Notes under the pieces: generated by a model | Database searches by the model: none | Seen by the model: only the letters and a program-made list of their open reading frames with translations | Told to the model about the DNA's origin: nothing | Part shown: in pieces, positions 41,591-50,543 of the stretch | Layout: the number at the start of each line of letters is the position of its first letter | Numbering within the stretch: position 1 is the first letter of the stretch | DNA from: Candidatus Hebobacterum abditum | GTDB taxonomy: Bacteria; Armatimonadota; Hebobacteria; Hebobacterales; Hebobacteraceae | Reading direction: 5' to 3' | DNA length: 64,000 nt | NCBI GenBank assembly: GCA_029821875.1 | Contig: JALGXW010000014.1 | Span: 62,001-126,000 of the forward strand | Position numbers and translations under genes: made by a program

Positions 41591-41632
41591 TACCATTCAT
41601 CCCGAGTTCAATGGGCTTCGAGGGGAAGGCAA

Positions 41633-44600
41633 ATGTCGATTCCAACGCGAGATCTGACGCAGCAATGGCGTGATGGCGACGCCCAGCGCATGGCGCGCTT
41701 CTGGAACGTCACCTTCGACGGCTGGCCCTGGGGGGGAGGCGATCCCATCACGGCCGAGGAGGCGGAGCGGCGGACGCGGGAGCGCCAGCAGGTCGGCTGC
41801 TTCGTGGCCGAGGCCGACGGCAAGATCGTCTCCCTGTGCGACCTCCAAGCGAAGCCGACCGACACCACCGGCTCGTATGTCGGTTTGCTCACGGCAGATC
41901 CGGCCTATCACGGCCGGGGCTTCGGGAAGGCAGTGCTGCTGGCCTCGGTCGAGCGGGCCTACGAGCGGGGCATCGATCGCGTCGATCTGCACACCTGGCC
42001 GGGGAACCTGAAGGCGGTGCCGCTGTACAAGAAGTCGGGCTTCATGTGGTCGCCGGAATCGGAGTGGGGCGTCTACATGCAGAACTTCACGCCCGCGGCG
42101 CGGCGGCAGCCAATCGCCCGGGAGTTCTTCCGCAAGCACGATTGGTACCTCACCATGAAGCGCGACCTCTCGCTTGCACCCGAGGAGCACAAGCGCGGCA
42201 AGGTGCGCGTGTACGAGTACGTGTGGGAGGCCGACGGCGAGCGGCTTCGCATGGTCTACGACCGCAACTCCTGGGGGTTGGTCGAGGTGGAGACCGATGA
42301 CTTCACGGCCGGCTGCTTCCTCGAGGAGGAGAAGCTCATCGCGGGAGTGCCGCAGCAGATCAGGTGGCGCGTTGTCAACCACCGCCGTGATCCCCTCGAC
42401 GTGGTGCTCGTCGCCAGCGCGGACGAGGGCGTGTCCCTCGACCACAAGGAGGTCCTCCAGGTCCGCGGCAGGGCCGACGTCGAGGCCGGCTTCGAGATCG
42501 ATCCAGATATGAGAGAGAAGGAGAAGGACCCTCGCGCCGCAGTCGTGCGCACCGACCTGCTCATCAACGGTGAGCCGATCACGCTGGCGGCCGGCTTCCA
42601 GGTGAAGCAGCCGGTGCACTTCTCCCTCGACGGCGACGGCCTCCGGCCGAACCGCCCGGAGCCGGTTGTCATCCAGTGCCGCAACGAGCTGGACAAGCCG
42701 GCCCGCGTGAAGGTGCGGGTCACTCCCAGCCCGGGCGTCGAGCTGGATCGCTCGACCGCTTCCGTCCGGCTGCCCGCGAAGGGCTCGGCCGAGCTGCCGA
42801 TCACGCTGACCGCGCAGACCAGCGGCACGGCCGCGCTGAAGGTGGAGGCGGAGGCGACGGCCGGGCGGCGAACGCTGCGGCCGAAGAAGGCCGACCTCTA
42901 CGCCTCGACGCTGGAGGCGGGAGAGGTCGTCGGGCGTGTCGAGAAGGACCGCGCGGTGCTCGAATCGGCCGCGCTGCGTGTGCAGGTGTGGCGGCGGGGT
43001 GGTTCTGTCCACATCAGCGACAAGCTGCGCGGGCGTCACGGGGTGGCCGGCTTCGCGCAGCCACAGATCGGCCCGCCGTTCAGCTGGGACGAGTTCTTCG
43101 ATACTCGCTGCGAGGCCCGCGTCGAGCAGGAGCCCGGCCGCGCGGTGGCGATCCTGACCACGCCCTCCATCTACCGGCCAGGGGTGGTGCTGGAGCAGAG
43201 GATCGCTGTCTCCAACCTGCCGCTGATCGAGATGCGGTCGAGCGTGATGAACGGGGGCACGAGACGGCTGGACTGCGAGCTCATGAGGGGGGGCGAGTTC
43301 CGTGCCCAACGCGGGCGGACCGCCGTCCCGGCGGACGGCGGCGTCGTGCGCGCCCCGCGCGGCGGGGCCGGGCGGAGCCTGGGCGAGCACCGGCCAACCG
43401 AGGAGGGGGAGAAGTGGGCGGAGGGATGGCTCGCGGCCGAGGATGCCGACGGCGTCGCGGTCGGGCTGCTCTGGGGCGGTGCTCAGCGCGTCGAGGTGAG
43501 CGACTGGGGCTCCCGCGTCAGGCAGAGGCTGCCGGCCGCCATGCCGGGACAGTCGGTGGAGGCCGAGCCGCTCTACGCCTTCGTCGGGGATGGGGATCAC
43601 TTCACCGTGCGGCGCTGGTGGCAGCTTCTCTATGGCCCTCGCCAGGACCGCGAGCAGCGCCATGAGCCGACGCGCCAGCCCTTCGAGTTCGGCCTCCGTC
43701 CGCGGCCCCCGATCATCCACGGCCGCAGCGCGGAGGTGGAGTTGGCGGCGGACTCGTTCGGCCGGCTCGAGCTGTCCGGCAGCCTCTCGGTGGAGGCGGC
43801 GGAGGGCCTGCGGGCCCGCCCGCGGCGGGCCGAGTTCAAGCGGGCCTGCCACAGCCGCAAGCGCGCCACCAAGGTGCAGCTCAGCCGCGCCGTACCGACT
43901 CCCGAGGGTGGCTACTTCGTGGACTGCACGGCCCGCATCGATCGCGCCATCTATCGCGAGCGGCAACCGGTGATCGTGCTGGGCGACCCGAAGCGCGAGG
44001 TCAGCGTCGAACGAACCGGCGAGGAGGGCGAGGTGTTCCGCCTTGAGAACGGCGTGCTCGAGCTTACTATCGCGCCGGGCTTCAAGGGATCGGCCATCTC
44101 GCTGGCGCGAGACGGCGAAGAGCTTCTTCGCTCGGCCTATCCGGACGCCCGGCCGCTTGGAACGGCAAACCCGTGGATGGGCGGCATCGAGCCGGGCTTC
44201 GCCGGACTGGAGTCCGAGCAGCTCGCGAGGGAGCGCTTCACGGCCCGTGAGATCGAGCGACGCGGCCGGCAGGGGATCGTGTGGCGGGGGGTGCGCGTGT
44301 CGTGTTCCCCCAAGCACGAACGGCGGCGGGAGGACCGGCTCGCGCTCGACTATCTGCTCGCGCCCGGAAGCGGTATCTTCGCGGTGGCGATCAGGACGAC
44401 CCACCGCGGCGGCACGGCGACTTGGCTGGATGCCAACTTCAGCTTGTGGCCGGTGCTCGGCGGCAGCTATCTCGACGCCGTGGGGAGCGGCAGTATCGAC
44501 GGCCGGACCTCGCGGCTGCGCTGCGAGCATGGCGGCGAGACCGAGGGGGACCGCTGGGCCATCGCCGAGACCCCGAAGGCCGGCGAGGCCGTGCTGATGG

Positions 44601-44791
44601 CCTGCTCCGGTGTGGAGGCGGGCGTGAGCGCGGACATCCTCGGGCGGGACGGGTACTGCCTGAGCGCGAATGCCTGGGGCAGACACGAGGCGAAGCAGAC
44701 GCGGGAGTCGGTCTTCTTCATCTCCTACCAGCCGGCCGACCGCGCCCGCGATCTCGCGGAGGCGCTGTCAGAGCTGAAGGAGCTGCCGTAG
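41633..44791 (+). CDS. GNAT acetyltransferase domain fused to a large beta-rich region
   Basis: The protein has 1,052 residues. The first 155 form a GNAT domain, with motif A TADPAYHGRGFGKAVLLASVERA and VPLYKKSGFMWS at its end. The remaining 900 residues are not like any family I can name: segments such as IAGVPQQIRWRVVNHRRDPL, NRPEPVVIQCRNELDKPARV and KGSAELPITLTAQTSG look like Ig-like beta sandwiches, followed by a region with aldose-epimerase-like strands (GFKGSAISLARDGEELLRSA). No signal peptide is present, so it is cytoplasmic. GAGGGGAAGG precedes the ATG. It sits behind a leader-peptide-like region. It may modify or bind a carbohydrate. Confidence 0.75.
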   Translation: MSIPTRDLTQQWRDGDAQRMARFWNVTFDGWPWGGGDPITAEEAERRTRERQQVGCFVAEADGKIVSLCDLQAKPTDTTGSYVGLLTADPAYHGRGFGKAVLLASVERAYERGIDRVDLHTWPGNLKAVPLYKKSGFMWSPESEWGVYMQNFTPAARRQPIAREFFRKHDWYLTMKRDLSLAPEEHKRGKVRVYEYVWEADGERLRMVYDRNSWGLVEVETDDFTAGCFLEEEKLIAGVPQQIRWRVVNHRRDPLDVVLVASADEGVSLDHKEVLQVRGRADVEAGFEIDPDMREKEKDPRAAVVRTDLLINGEPITLAAGFQVKQPVHFSLDGDGLRPNRPEPVVIQCRNELDKPARVKVRVTPSPGVELDRSTASVRLPAKGSAELPITLTAQTSGTAALKVEAEATAGRRTLRPKKADLYASTLEAGEVVGRVEKDRAVLESAALRVQVWRRGGSVHISDKLRGRHGVAGFAQPQIGPPFSWDEFFDTRCEARVEQEPGRAVAILTTPSIYRPGVVLEQRIAVSNLPLIEMRSSVMNGGTRRLDCELMRGGEFRAQRGRTAVPADGGVVRAPRGGAGRSLGEHRPTEEGEKWAEGWLAAEDADGVAVGLLWGGAQRVEVSDWGSRVRQRLPAAMPGQSVEAEPLYAFVGDGDHFTVRRWWQLLYGPRQDREQRHEPTRQPFEFGLRPRPPIIHGRSAEVELAADSFGRLELSGSLSVEAAEGLRARPRRAEFKRACHSRKRATKVQLSRAVPTPEGGYFVDCTARIDRAIYRERQPVIVLGDPKREVSVERTGEEGEVFRLENGVLELTIAPGFKGSAISLARDGEELLRSAYPDARPLGTANPWMGGIEPGFAGLESEQLARERFTAREIERRGRQGIVWRGVRVSCSPKHERRREDRLALDYLLAPGSGIFAVAIRTTHRGGTATWLDANFSLWPVLGGSYLDAVGSGSIDGRTSRLRCEHGGETEGDRWAIAETPKAGEAVLMACSGVEAGVSADILGRDGYCLSANAWGRHEAKQTRESVFFISYQPADRARDLAEALSELKELP

Positions 44792-44800
44792 GGCCCCGGC

Positions 44801-45724
44801 TCACTCTTCCGTGTTGAGGTGGATGTCGCCGCTCGTGGCGGAGATGTTCACCGACCCGGCGCCTGCCCCCAGGCGGGTGCCGGCCCGGCCGCGGCTCACC
44901 TCCGACCAGGGACCGCCGCGGATGTCCCCCGAGACGGTCTTCGCGTGGACCTCGCAGTCGGAGCCCCCGGGCAGGGCCACGCGGACGTCGCCGCTGACGC
45001 TCTTCGACTCGAGCCTCCCCGAGAAGGGCAGGGCCGACTCTATACGGATGTCGCCGCTGACGGTGTGGGCATCGATCTGGTCGGCGAGGAGCGCCGTGAG
45101 GACTACGTCGCCGCTTGTGGTGCGGGCGTCGACGGCGCCGGCCGCGTCATCAACACGGATGTCGCCGGACACCGTATGCGCGGCCACCGGGCGCACGCTA
45201 TCGCGCACCGAGACGTCCCCCGAGACAGCGCTGGCATCAATGGGCCCCTCTATTCCCTGCACACTGACATCCGCGGAGACGACCTTGACCGATAGGTCTC
45301 TGTCCGGGGGCGTCCTGACCGCCAGCTTGACACTCACACCGGGCGGCCATCGCTTGCCCTGGGCCGCCTTCGCCGAGATGAAGTTGCCGGAGGCGTCATT
45401 GCCACCGCATCCCGCCTCGACCGCCCGGGCGCGAAGGCGAGCATCGGCCTCATCCTCGCCCCGGGCGTAGACCACGTACTCGGCGACCGTGTCCGGGCCG
45501 CCCGGGAGGACCTCCACCTCGCCGGCGACGGTCTCGACACGGAGCCGCTTCTCCTCCCCGGCCGGGAGGGTCAGGGTGCCGCGACTGACCTCGAAGCGCG
45601 GCTGACCGCCGAGGGCGGCGTCCAGGATCTCGCCAAGCCGCGCCGTGGCATAGCCGAAGCCCCAGAGGATACCGTAGGAGCACGCGAGCGCAAAGAGGAC
45701 CGCAGCGACCACTCGCCAGCGCAT
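44801..45724 (-). CDS. DUF4097-family repeat protein with N-terminal membrane anchor
   Basis: The protein has 307 residues. A transmembrane helix or signal anchor lies at about 4-24 (VVAAVLFALACSYGILWGFG). The rest is a DUF4097 beta-helix with about seven turns of the pattern SVSGDVSVRD, HTVSGDIRVD and TTSGDVVL. The family is common in envelope-stress operons; this copy has no regulator beside it, unlike the one at 27746. It converges on the GNAT-fusion gene with a 9-bp gap. Confidence 0.8.
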   Translation of the reverse strand: MRWRVVAAVLFALACSYGILWGFGYATARLGEILDAALGGQPRFEVSRGTLTLPAGEEKRLRVETVAGEVEVLPGGPDTVAEYVVYARGEDEADARLRARAVEAGCGGNDASGNFISAKAAQGKRWPPGVSVKLAVRTPPDRDLSVKVVSADVSVQGIEGPIDASAVSGDVSVRDSVRPVAAHTVSGDIRVDDAAGAVDARTTSGDVVLTALLADQIDAHTVSGDIRIESALPFSGRLESKSVSGDVRVALPGGSDCEVHAKTVSGDIRGGPWSEVSRGRAGTRLGAGAGSVNISATSGDIHLNTEE

Positions 45725-45796
45725 CGGCCTACCTCCCTCTCCAGATGCCTACATATACCCAGACGCAGGGGCGCAGCAGAAGGTTTCAGCTTCGGC

Positions 45797-46732
45797 TCAG
45801 AAAGCCCCAAAGCGCGTCATCGCCACGATCTCGTGGTAGCGCTCGGCCATCTCTTCCGGCGAGAGGGCGAAGAGCCGGTCCAGCGAGAAGTCCTCCACGG
45901 TGAAGGAGGCCATCACCGACCCCGCGATGATGGCCCTGCGGAGCGTCTCCTCATCGGTCCCGCCACACCGAGCGAGGTAGCCCACCAGGCCGCCGGCGAA
46001 GGTGTCGCCCGCGCCGGTGGGGTCGCGAATCTCCTCCAGCGGATAGCCGGGGGCCGCGAAGTAGGAGTCCCGCGACATCATGAGGGCCCCGTGCTCCCCC
46101 TTCTTTATCACCACAACGCCTGGCCCGCGGTTGAGCACGCCCCGCCCGGCCGCGATGAGGTTCGACTCGCCGGTGAGCTCCCGCACCTCCGCGTCGTTCA
46201 TGAGCGCGATGTCGCACCGGGCCAGCACCTCGAGCAGCCTCTCCTCCGCGTTCTCGATCCAGAAGTTCATCGTGTCGCAGACCACGAGCTTCGGGCGGCG
46301 CATCTGGTCGAGGACGGAGAGCTGCAGCCCCGGCTCGATGTTCGCAAGGAAGACGTAGGGCGTGTCGCGATAGCTGTCCGGCAGCTCGGGGCGAAAGTCC
46401 TGGAAGACGTTCAGCTCCGTCGCGGTGGTATGCGCCTGGTTGAGGTCGTACTCGTAGTAGCCAGACCAGCGGAACGTCTTACCCGGCGCGCGCTGGAGGC
46501 CGGCCAGGTCGACGTTGCGCTGCGCAAGCTGCGCCACGTGCTCCTCGGCGAAGTCCTCACCCACCACCCCCACCAGCCGCACCGGCGAGAAGAAGCTCGC
46601 CGACACGGAGGCGTAGCTGGCCGCGCCGCCCAGCACCTCGCTCGTCTCTCCGAAGGGTGTGCGCACAGAGTCGTAGGCCACTGACCCGACGATCAGGACC
46701 GGGCCGTCTCGGCAGCCGTCATCGAACGCCAT
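45797..46732 (-). CDS. PfkB/ribokinase-family carbohydrate kinase
   Basis: The protein has 311 residues. The PfkB motif 2 is DPTGAGDTFAGGLVGYLA with the catalytic Asp. The N-terminal segment includes LIVGSVAYDS and GGAASYASVSASFF, the sugar-binding Gly-Gly loop. The VVIKKGEHGALM strand belongs to the ATP site. Substrates in the family are sugars, nucleosides or inositols; the exact one is unknown. It lies in a minus-strand run with the nuclease-like gene upstream (22-bp gap). Confidence 0.9.
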   Translation of the reverse strand: MAFDDGCRDGPVLIVGSVAYDSVRTPFGETSEVLGGAASYASVSASFFSPVRLVGVVGEDFAEEHVAQLAQRNVDLAGLQRAPGKTFRWSGYYEYDLNQAHTTATELNVFQDFRPELPDSYRDTPYVFLANIEPGLQLSVLDQMRRPKLVVCDTMNFWIENAEERLLEVLARCDIALMNDAEVRELTGESNLIAAGRGVLNRGPGVVVIKKGEHGALMMSRDSYFAAPGYPLEEIRDPTGAGDTFAGGLVGYLARCGGTDEETLRRAIIAGSVMASFTVEDFSLDRLFALSPEEMAERYHEIVAMTRFGAF

Positions 46733-46754
46733 TCTGAGCTCTCCCCGCCTTCCG

Positions 46755-47498
46755 TTAGATGTCGAACTCCGCCCACACCGGGCTGTGGTCGGAGGCCTTC
46801 AGTAGCTCCGGGTGCCGGTGCACGCGGCAGGCTCTCAGCTTCTGGACGAGAGGCTTCGACGCGAAGATATAGTCCACCCGCGCCACCCGTCGCCGCTCGC
46901 CCAGCGTCAGGCCGGGCGCAACGGGATTCCGCTCCCGGTAGCAATCAACCCATCCGGCCCGCTCGATGGAGGCGATGATGCCCTGCGGGCCACGACCCAA
47001 CTCCGACTCCGGCCGGATGTGAGCCTTCGCCACCGGGTCGCCCGCGGTGAGGCTGTTGAGGTCGCCGCACATCGCGCACAGCCGCCGCCGGTAGGGCCGC
47101 ATCCACTGCAGGAGCAGCCGCGCCTCCCGCCGCCGCGAGGGGTAATCCGGCCGCAGGTGGGTCGCGAACAGCGTGAGGGTCTCGCCGCTGGGGGCCCTCA
47201 GGTCAACCGACGCGGTGGTGTGGAGGAAGACAGTGTCGAGGCCGAGGTTCTCGTGCCCCAGAATCGGCAGCCGGGAGAACACGGCCAGGTCGAAGCCCGA
47301 GTTCGACCTGATCAGCAGGCCGCGCATGCGGAGCTGCCGCGACGCCTGGCGGAACGCCTCCCGCCTGTTGCGCCGCCAGTAGCGCGCCTCCTGAATCGCG
47401 ACCACATCGGCCTCCGCGCTCTTGATCACGCGCAGCACCCGCGCCAGCCGATCCGGCAGCGCCCCCTCCAAGACATTGTAACTCAGCAACCTGAGCAT
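46755..47498 (-). CDS. Endonuclease/exonuclease/phosphatase (EEP) family protein
   Basis: The protein has 247 residues. The EEP fold begins LRLLSYNVLEG (Asn), followed by VVAIQEARYW (metal Glu), FATHLRPDYP, CGDLNSL (Asp/Asn pair) and the end motif VDYIFASK...LLKASDHSPV with the catalytic Asp-His. Without further domains it could be a DNase, a phospholipase-like or an inositol-phosphatase-like enzyme. No signal peptide is seen. Confidence 0.88.
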   Translation of the reverse strand: MLRLLSYNVLEGALPDRLARVLRVIKSAEADVVAIQEARYWRRNRREAFRQASRQLRMRGLLIRSNSGFDLAVFSRLPILGHENLGLDTVFLHTTASVDLRAPSGETLTLFATHLRPDYPSRRREARLLLQWMRPYRRRLCAMCGDLNSLTAGDPVAKAHIRPESELGRGPQGIIASIERAGWVDCYRERNPVAPGLTLGERRRVARVDYIFASKPLVQKLRACRVHRHPELLKASDHSPVWAEFDI

Positions 47499-47657
47499 GT
47501 CAGGCCGCGAGTATAGCAGCCGGGCAAGCGCCCGGCAAGGCGGCCAGCGCGCACCGGCTCCCTGTCCCCCACGCCCCGGCAGCCCGGCGCAGGCCCGCTG
47601 AGTTCAGCCCGGCCTTGACACCTGCTCCCCTGCGGCGCGAGAGTGGGAGTGACACCC

Positions 47658-47685
47658 GTTGGGCAGGGGCTTCATCTCCTGCCCC
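47658..47685. repeat. Dispersed hairpin repeat
   Basis: GTTGGGCAGGGG-CTTCAT-CTCCTGCCCC, an almost complete copy with one G-U-type mismatch in the stem. It lies in the divergent gap before the Fe-S protein at 47723. Confidence 0.7.
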
Positions 47686-47722
47686 GACTGCTGAGAGAAT
47701 CGAACTGAGGAGACCGTCTGTC

Positions 47723-48469
47723 ATGACCCAGACCCAAAAGGTGAAGACATTCGCACGCGAGCGGGGCGCGCATCTGGTGGGAGTCGCACCCGTGGAGCGG
47801 TTCGAGGAGGGACCGGTGGGCCACCGCCCGGCCGACCTGCTGCCCGGGGCGCGCTCCGTGGTGGTGGTCGCGCTGCGCTTGTTCCAGAGCGTGCTCGACC
47901 ATCCCCAGATCAACCGGGAGAGCGCGCTCATCCCGCCCGACGTGCTGCCCGATGTGCAGCAGCACTACTACCGCCGAACACACTACGAGACCGTGAACTG
48001 GAACCTCCAGATCATCGGCCACCAGGTGGCCTACTTCCTCGACGCGGCCGGGCACGAGGTGATGCCGACCCCGGTGACCTATGACGTGGGCGACCTGTCG
48101 AGCCGGGTGCCGGGCTACTACGCGCCCTTCTCCCATCGCCACGCAGCGGTGGCAGCGGGCCTGGGCATGTTCGGCCGCAACAATCTGATACTCACCCCGC
48201 AACACGGGCCGCGCCAACGCTTCAACTCGGTCATCACGACGGCCGAGCTGGAGCCGGACCCGATGCTGGAGGAGAACCCCTGCCGCGGCGAGGAGTGCGA
48301 CGCCTGCCGCAAGGCCTGGCCGGGCTGCTTCGGCGAGCTGTACAGCTGGTCGATGGTGGGCAAGACGTTCGAGATGGCCAGCTTCGACGGCTGCAGCTCG
48401 GACTACCCCTGCGGCGGCGGTGGCTGCATCCGCGTCTGCCCGGTTGGCGCGAAGAACGCGGTGAGCTGA
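47723..48469 (+). CDS. Epoxyqueuosine reductase (QueG)-like iron-sulfur protein
   Basis: The protein has 248 residues, shorter than QueG (about 350). The N-terminal half (FARERGAHLVGVAPVERFEE, LLPGARSVVVVALRL, GHQVAYFLDAAGHEVMP) and HRHAAVAAGLGMFGRNNLILTP follow QueG and reductive-dehalogenase-like proteins. The cysteine cluster CRGEECDACRKAWPGC and CGGGGCIRVCPVG can bind one or two Fe-S clusters. It probably reduces a small substrate and may use cobalamin, but the classical HEAT tail of QueG is missing. The ATG has GAGGAG upstream. Confidence 0.78.
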   Translation: MTQTQKVKTFARERGAHLVGVAPVERFEEGPVGHRPADLLPGARSVVVVALRLFQSVLDHPQINRESALIPPDVLPDVQQHYYRRTHYETVNWNLQIIGHQVAYFLDAAGHEVMPTPVTYDVGDLSSRVPGYYAPFSHRHAAVAAGLGMFGRNNLILTPQHGPRQRFNSVITTAELEPDPMLEENPCRGEECDACRKAWPGCFGELYSWSMVGKTFEMASFDGCSSDYPCGGGGCIRVCPVGAKNAVS

Positions 48470-48538
48470 GCATTGCAGGCCGGGAGGAGGAGGCCCCTGG
48501 CCCCACGAACGGCCGGACGAGACCCCGGAGGGGAGGCC

Positions 48539-49582
48539 GTGGCCGATCGCGACCAGGCGCAGGAAGCCGTTGCGAGATACGGTCTTTGTGGGGGCGCCGG
48601 AATCGTGCGTCAACTCGACGCCACGCATGCCGCGTTTCAGGTGAAGGCCGGCGACAGACTGTACGCGCTGCGTCAGTTCAATGCCTATACGAAGGCTGAG
48701 AACCTGCGCACCCAGTTCCTGCTTGCCGAGTTGATGCAGAATGCCGGCCTGCGCACACCGCTTCCTGTCCCCGCGCCCGATGGTGAGCCCTTTGTGGAGG
48801 TGCAGGCGCGCCTTTGGTCTCTGTTTCCGTGGTGCCATGGCAGGCCGGGCAGAGCCGAGAGCATCGAAGACCTGGCCGTGCTCACCTCAGTGCAGGGAGC
48901 GTGGGTCGAGTGTTGTGAGCGCCTTCGTTCGGGCAGCCGTTGGGACGACATCGTTCGCTCTGCCGAGAAGTCTCGCCAGCGGAAGGGTTGGGCCTGGGTG
49001 GTGCCACTAGACCAGGTGCCGGCCTTTGCCCGCGAGCATGCGGTGATCGAAAGGGCGCGGGCCGAGGCGCCAGCGGGCCCGCATCGGACGCCATTCCTCC
49101 AACTGCTCCCCGAAGTGGAGGCGGCCATCGACGAGTTCGACGGCCTGCTGGAAGAGCACGGCGTCTGTGACCTACCACACGTGGTGACGCACGGCGATTT
49201 CTGGGCGAGCAACATCCGTATTTCGGGCAGTGAGGCTGTGGTATTGGATTTGGATTGCTTCTCGTTCGAGCCGCGGATTGCGGACTTCGCCAGAGCGGCC
49301 AACTGGTATTACCGGGAGCGCAGCGCAACAGAGAACGCCCATCTACTCCAGCGGTTTGAGGCACGCGCTCGTCTTGGTGTCGAGGAAGCAGAAGCTCTAC
49401 CGTTGATGATGTGCGCTCACGACCTGTATTATGCCGTCGGCCACGTTCTTCTGTTCCTGTGTGAGGAGGAACCGGCTGCTCAGAGTCGGTTGGTCCGGTC
49501 CATCCAGTCCGAAGCGCGTGCCGCTCAACGGTATCGACACGGAAGTGCCAGTGTGCTGCGGATGTTCCTGAGCAGTGTATGA
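48539..49582 (+). CDS. Phosphotransferase of the aminoglycoside/homoserine kinase II superfamily
   Basis: The protein has 347 residues. The N-lobe shows YALRQFNAYTKAENLRTQF; the catalytic loop is VVTHGDFWASNI (HGDxxxxN) and the metal site VLDLDCFSFEP (LDxD). This is the CotS/HSK-type branch. It starts with the GTG at 48539, with GGAGGGGAGG directly upstream. The window therefore has three kinases of this superfamily. The substrate is unknown. Confidence 0.8.
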   Translation: MADRDQAQEAVARYGLCGGAGIVRQLDATHAAFQVKAGDRLYALRQFNAYTKAENLRTQFLLAELMQNAGLRTPLPVPAPDGEPFVEVQARLWSLFPWCHGRPGRAESIEDLAVLTSVQGAWVECCERLRSGSRWDDIVRSAEKSRQRKGWAWVVPLDQVPAFAREHAVIERARAEAPAGPHRTPFLQLLPEVEAAIDEFDGLLEEHGVCDLPHVVTHGDFWASNIRISGSEAVVLDLDCFSFEPRIADFARAANWYYRERSATENAHLLQRFEARARLGVEEAEALPLMMCAHDLYYAVGHVLLFLCEEEPAAQSRLVRSIQSEARAAQRYRHGSASVLRMFLSSV

Positions 49583-49588
49583 ACCGGC

Positions 49589-49626
49589 GGGGCAGGAGCC
49601 TTGGCCGCCTCGGGCGGCCCTGCCCC
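49589..49626. repeat. Dispersed hairpin repeat with a nested arm
   Basis: GGGGCAGG and CCTGCCCC form the outer stem; the inside (GCCGCCTCGGGCGGC) forms a second stem. It begins 7 bp after the preceding stop codon and could end transcription. Confidence 0.7.
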
Positions 49627-49737
49627 TCCTCCATCCGCTCACGGCCGCTCTCTTGGCAACGGGCCGACAGAGCATGGTTGGGGAGAAGACGGGGATTCGG
49701 GTAGAATGGGTAGGGCCAATCTGGGAGGTCGCGTTGA

Positions 49738-50466
49738 GTGCGAATCAAGATTCTCGCCTGTGAGGTCATATTCCGAGAGGTATGCCTCGCCGCCGCCCAC
49801 GGCCGCAGCATCGTCGATCTCGTCTTCCTGCGCCGCGGTCTGCACTCCAACCCCGACACGCTGCGGGAGACGGTGCAGAAACTGATCGATGAGACGGATG
49901 AGGAGCAATGCGAGGCGGTCGGCCTCGGCTACGGTCTGTGCAGCAATGGCGTCGCCGAGGTGCGCGCCCGAGGGATACCCGTGGTGGTGCCCCGCGCCCA
50001 CGACTGCATCACGCTTCTGCTCGGCTCCAAGGAAGCCTATGACGAGCGCTTCTCCGCGCGGCCCGGCACCTTCTACTACAGCGGCGGCTGGATCGAGCGG
50101 ATGGACGATTCGGTGCCGCGGCGGGTCGAGGACGGCGCGGGGCTGGACGCTTCCTTCGAGGAGCTGGTCGAGAAGTACGGGCGCGACAATGCCGAGTACC
50201 TGTGGGAGCTGCAGGGAACCTGGCTGGAAAACTACACCCATGCCACCCACATCGACATGGGGCTCGGCGACATCGACGGCTATCGCCGCCACACCCGCGC
50301 CATCGCGGAGCAGCATTCCTGGGAGTACGAGGACGTCCCTGGCGACCTCTCTCTTCTTCAGGCTCTCGTCGATGGCGACTGGGATGAGAAGACGTTCCTG
50401 ATCGTTCCTCCCGGCAGGCAGATCGCGCCGTCCGTGGGCCCTGACGTCGTCTGCGCGGTGGACTAG
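49738..50466 (+). CDS. DUF1638 family protein
   Basis: The protein has 242 residues. The family pattern is clear: [43 protein letters not shown] and [20 protein letters not shown], with the conserved cysteines in ACEV, GLCSNG and HDCI. DUF1638 genes are often found near corrinoid and methylamine methyltransferase genes, and a role in corrinoid-protein handling has been suggested but not proven. The GTG at 49738 has GGGAGG 9 bp upstream. Here it is isolated from hgcAB by about 16 kb. Confidence 0.82.
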   Translation: MRIKILACEVIFREVCLAAAHGRSIVDLVFLRRGLHSNPDTLRETVQKLIDETDEEQCEAVGLGYGLCSNGVAEVRARGIPVVVPRAHDCITLLLGSKEAYDERFSARPGTFYYSGGWIERMDDSVPRRVEDGAGLDASFEELVEKYGRDNAEYLWELQGTWLENYTHATHIDMGLGDIDGYRRHTRAIAEQHSWEYEDVPGDLSLLQALVDGDWDEKTFLIVPPGRQIAPSVGPDVVCAVD

Positions 50467-50543
50467 CACTGGGGGCCAGTGCGCCACACGGCCGCACGAA
50501 CAGTGTGAGCGGTATGGGGGCAGGTAGGGAGAACAGGAGACAG

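Noticed and set aside
41597-44686. A 1,029-codon open frame on the minus strand opposite the GNAT-fusion gene
   Set aside because: It is the mirror of a GC-rich gene: composition is Arg/Ala/Pro/His-rich with no domain, and it has no ribosome site. The plus-strand gene has a clear GNAT domain.
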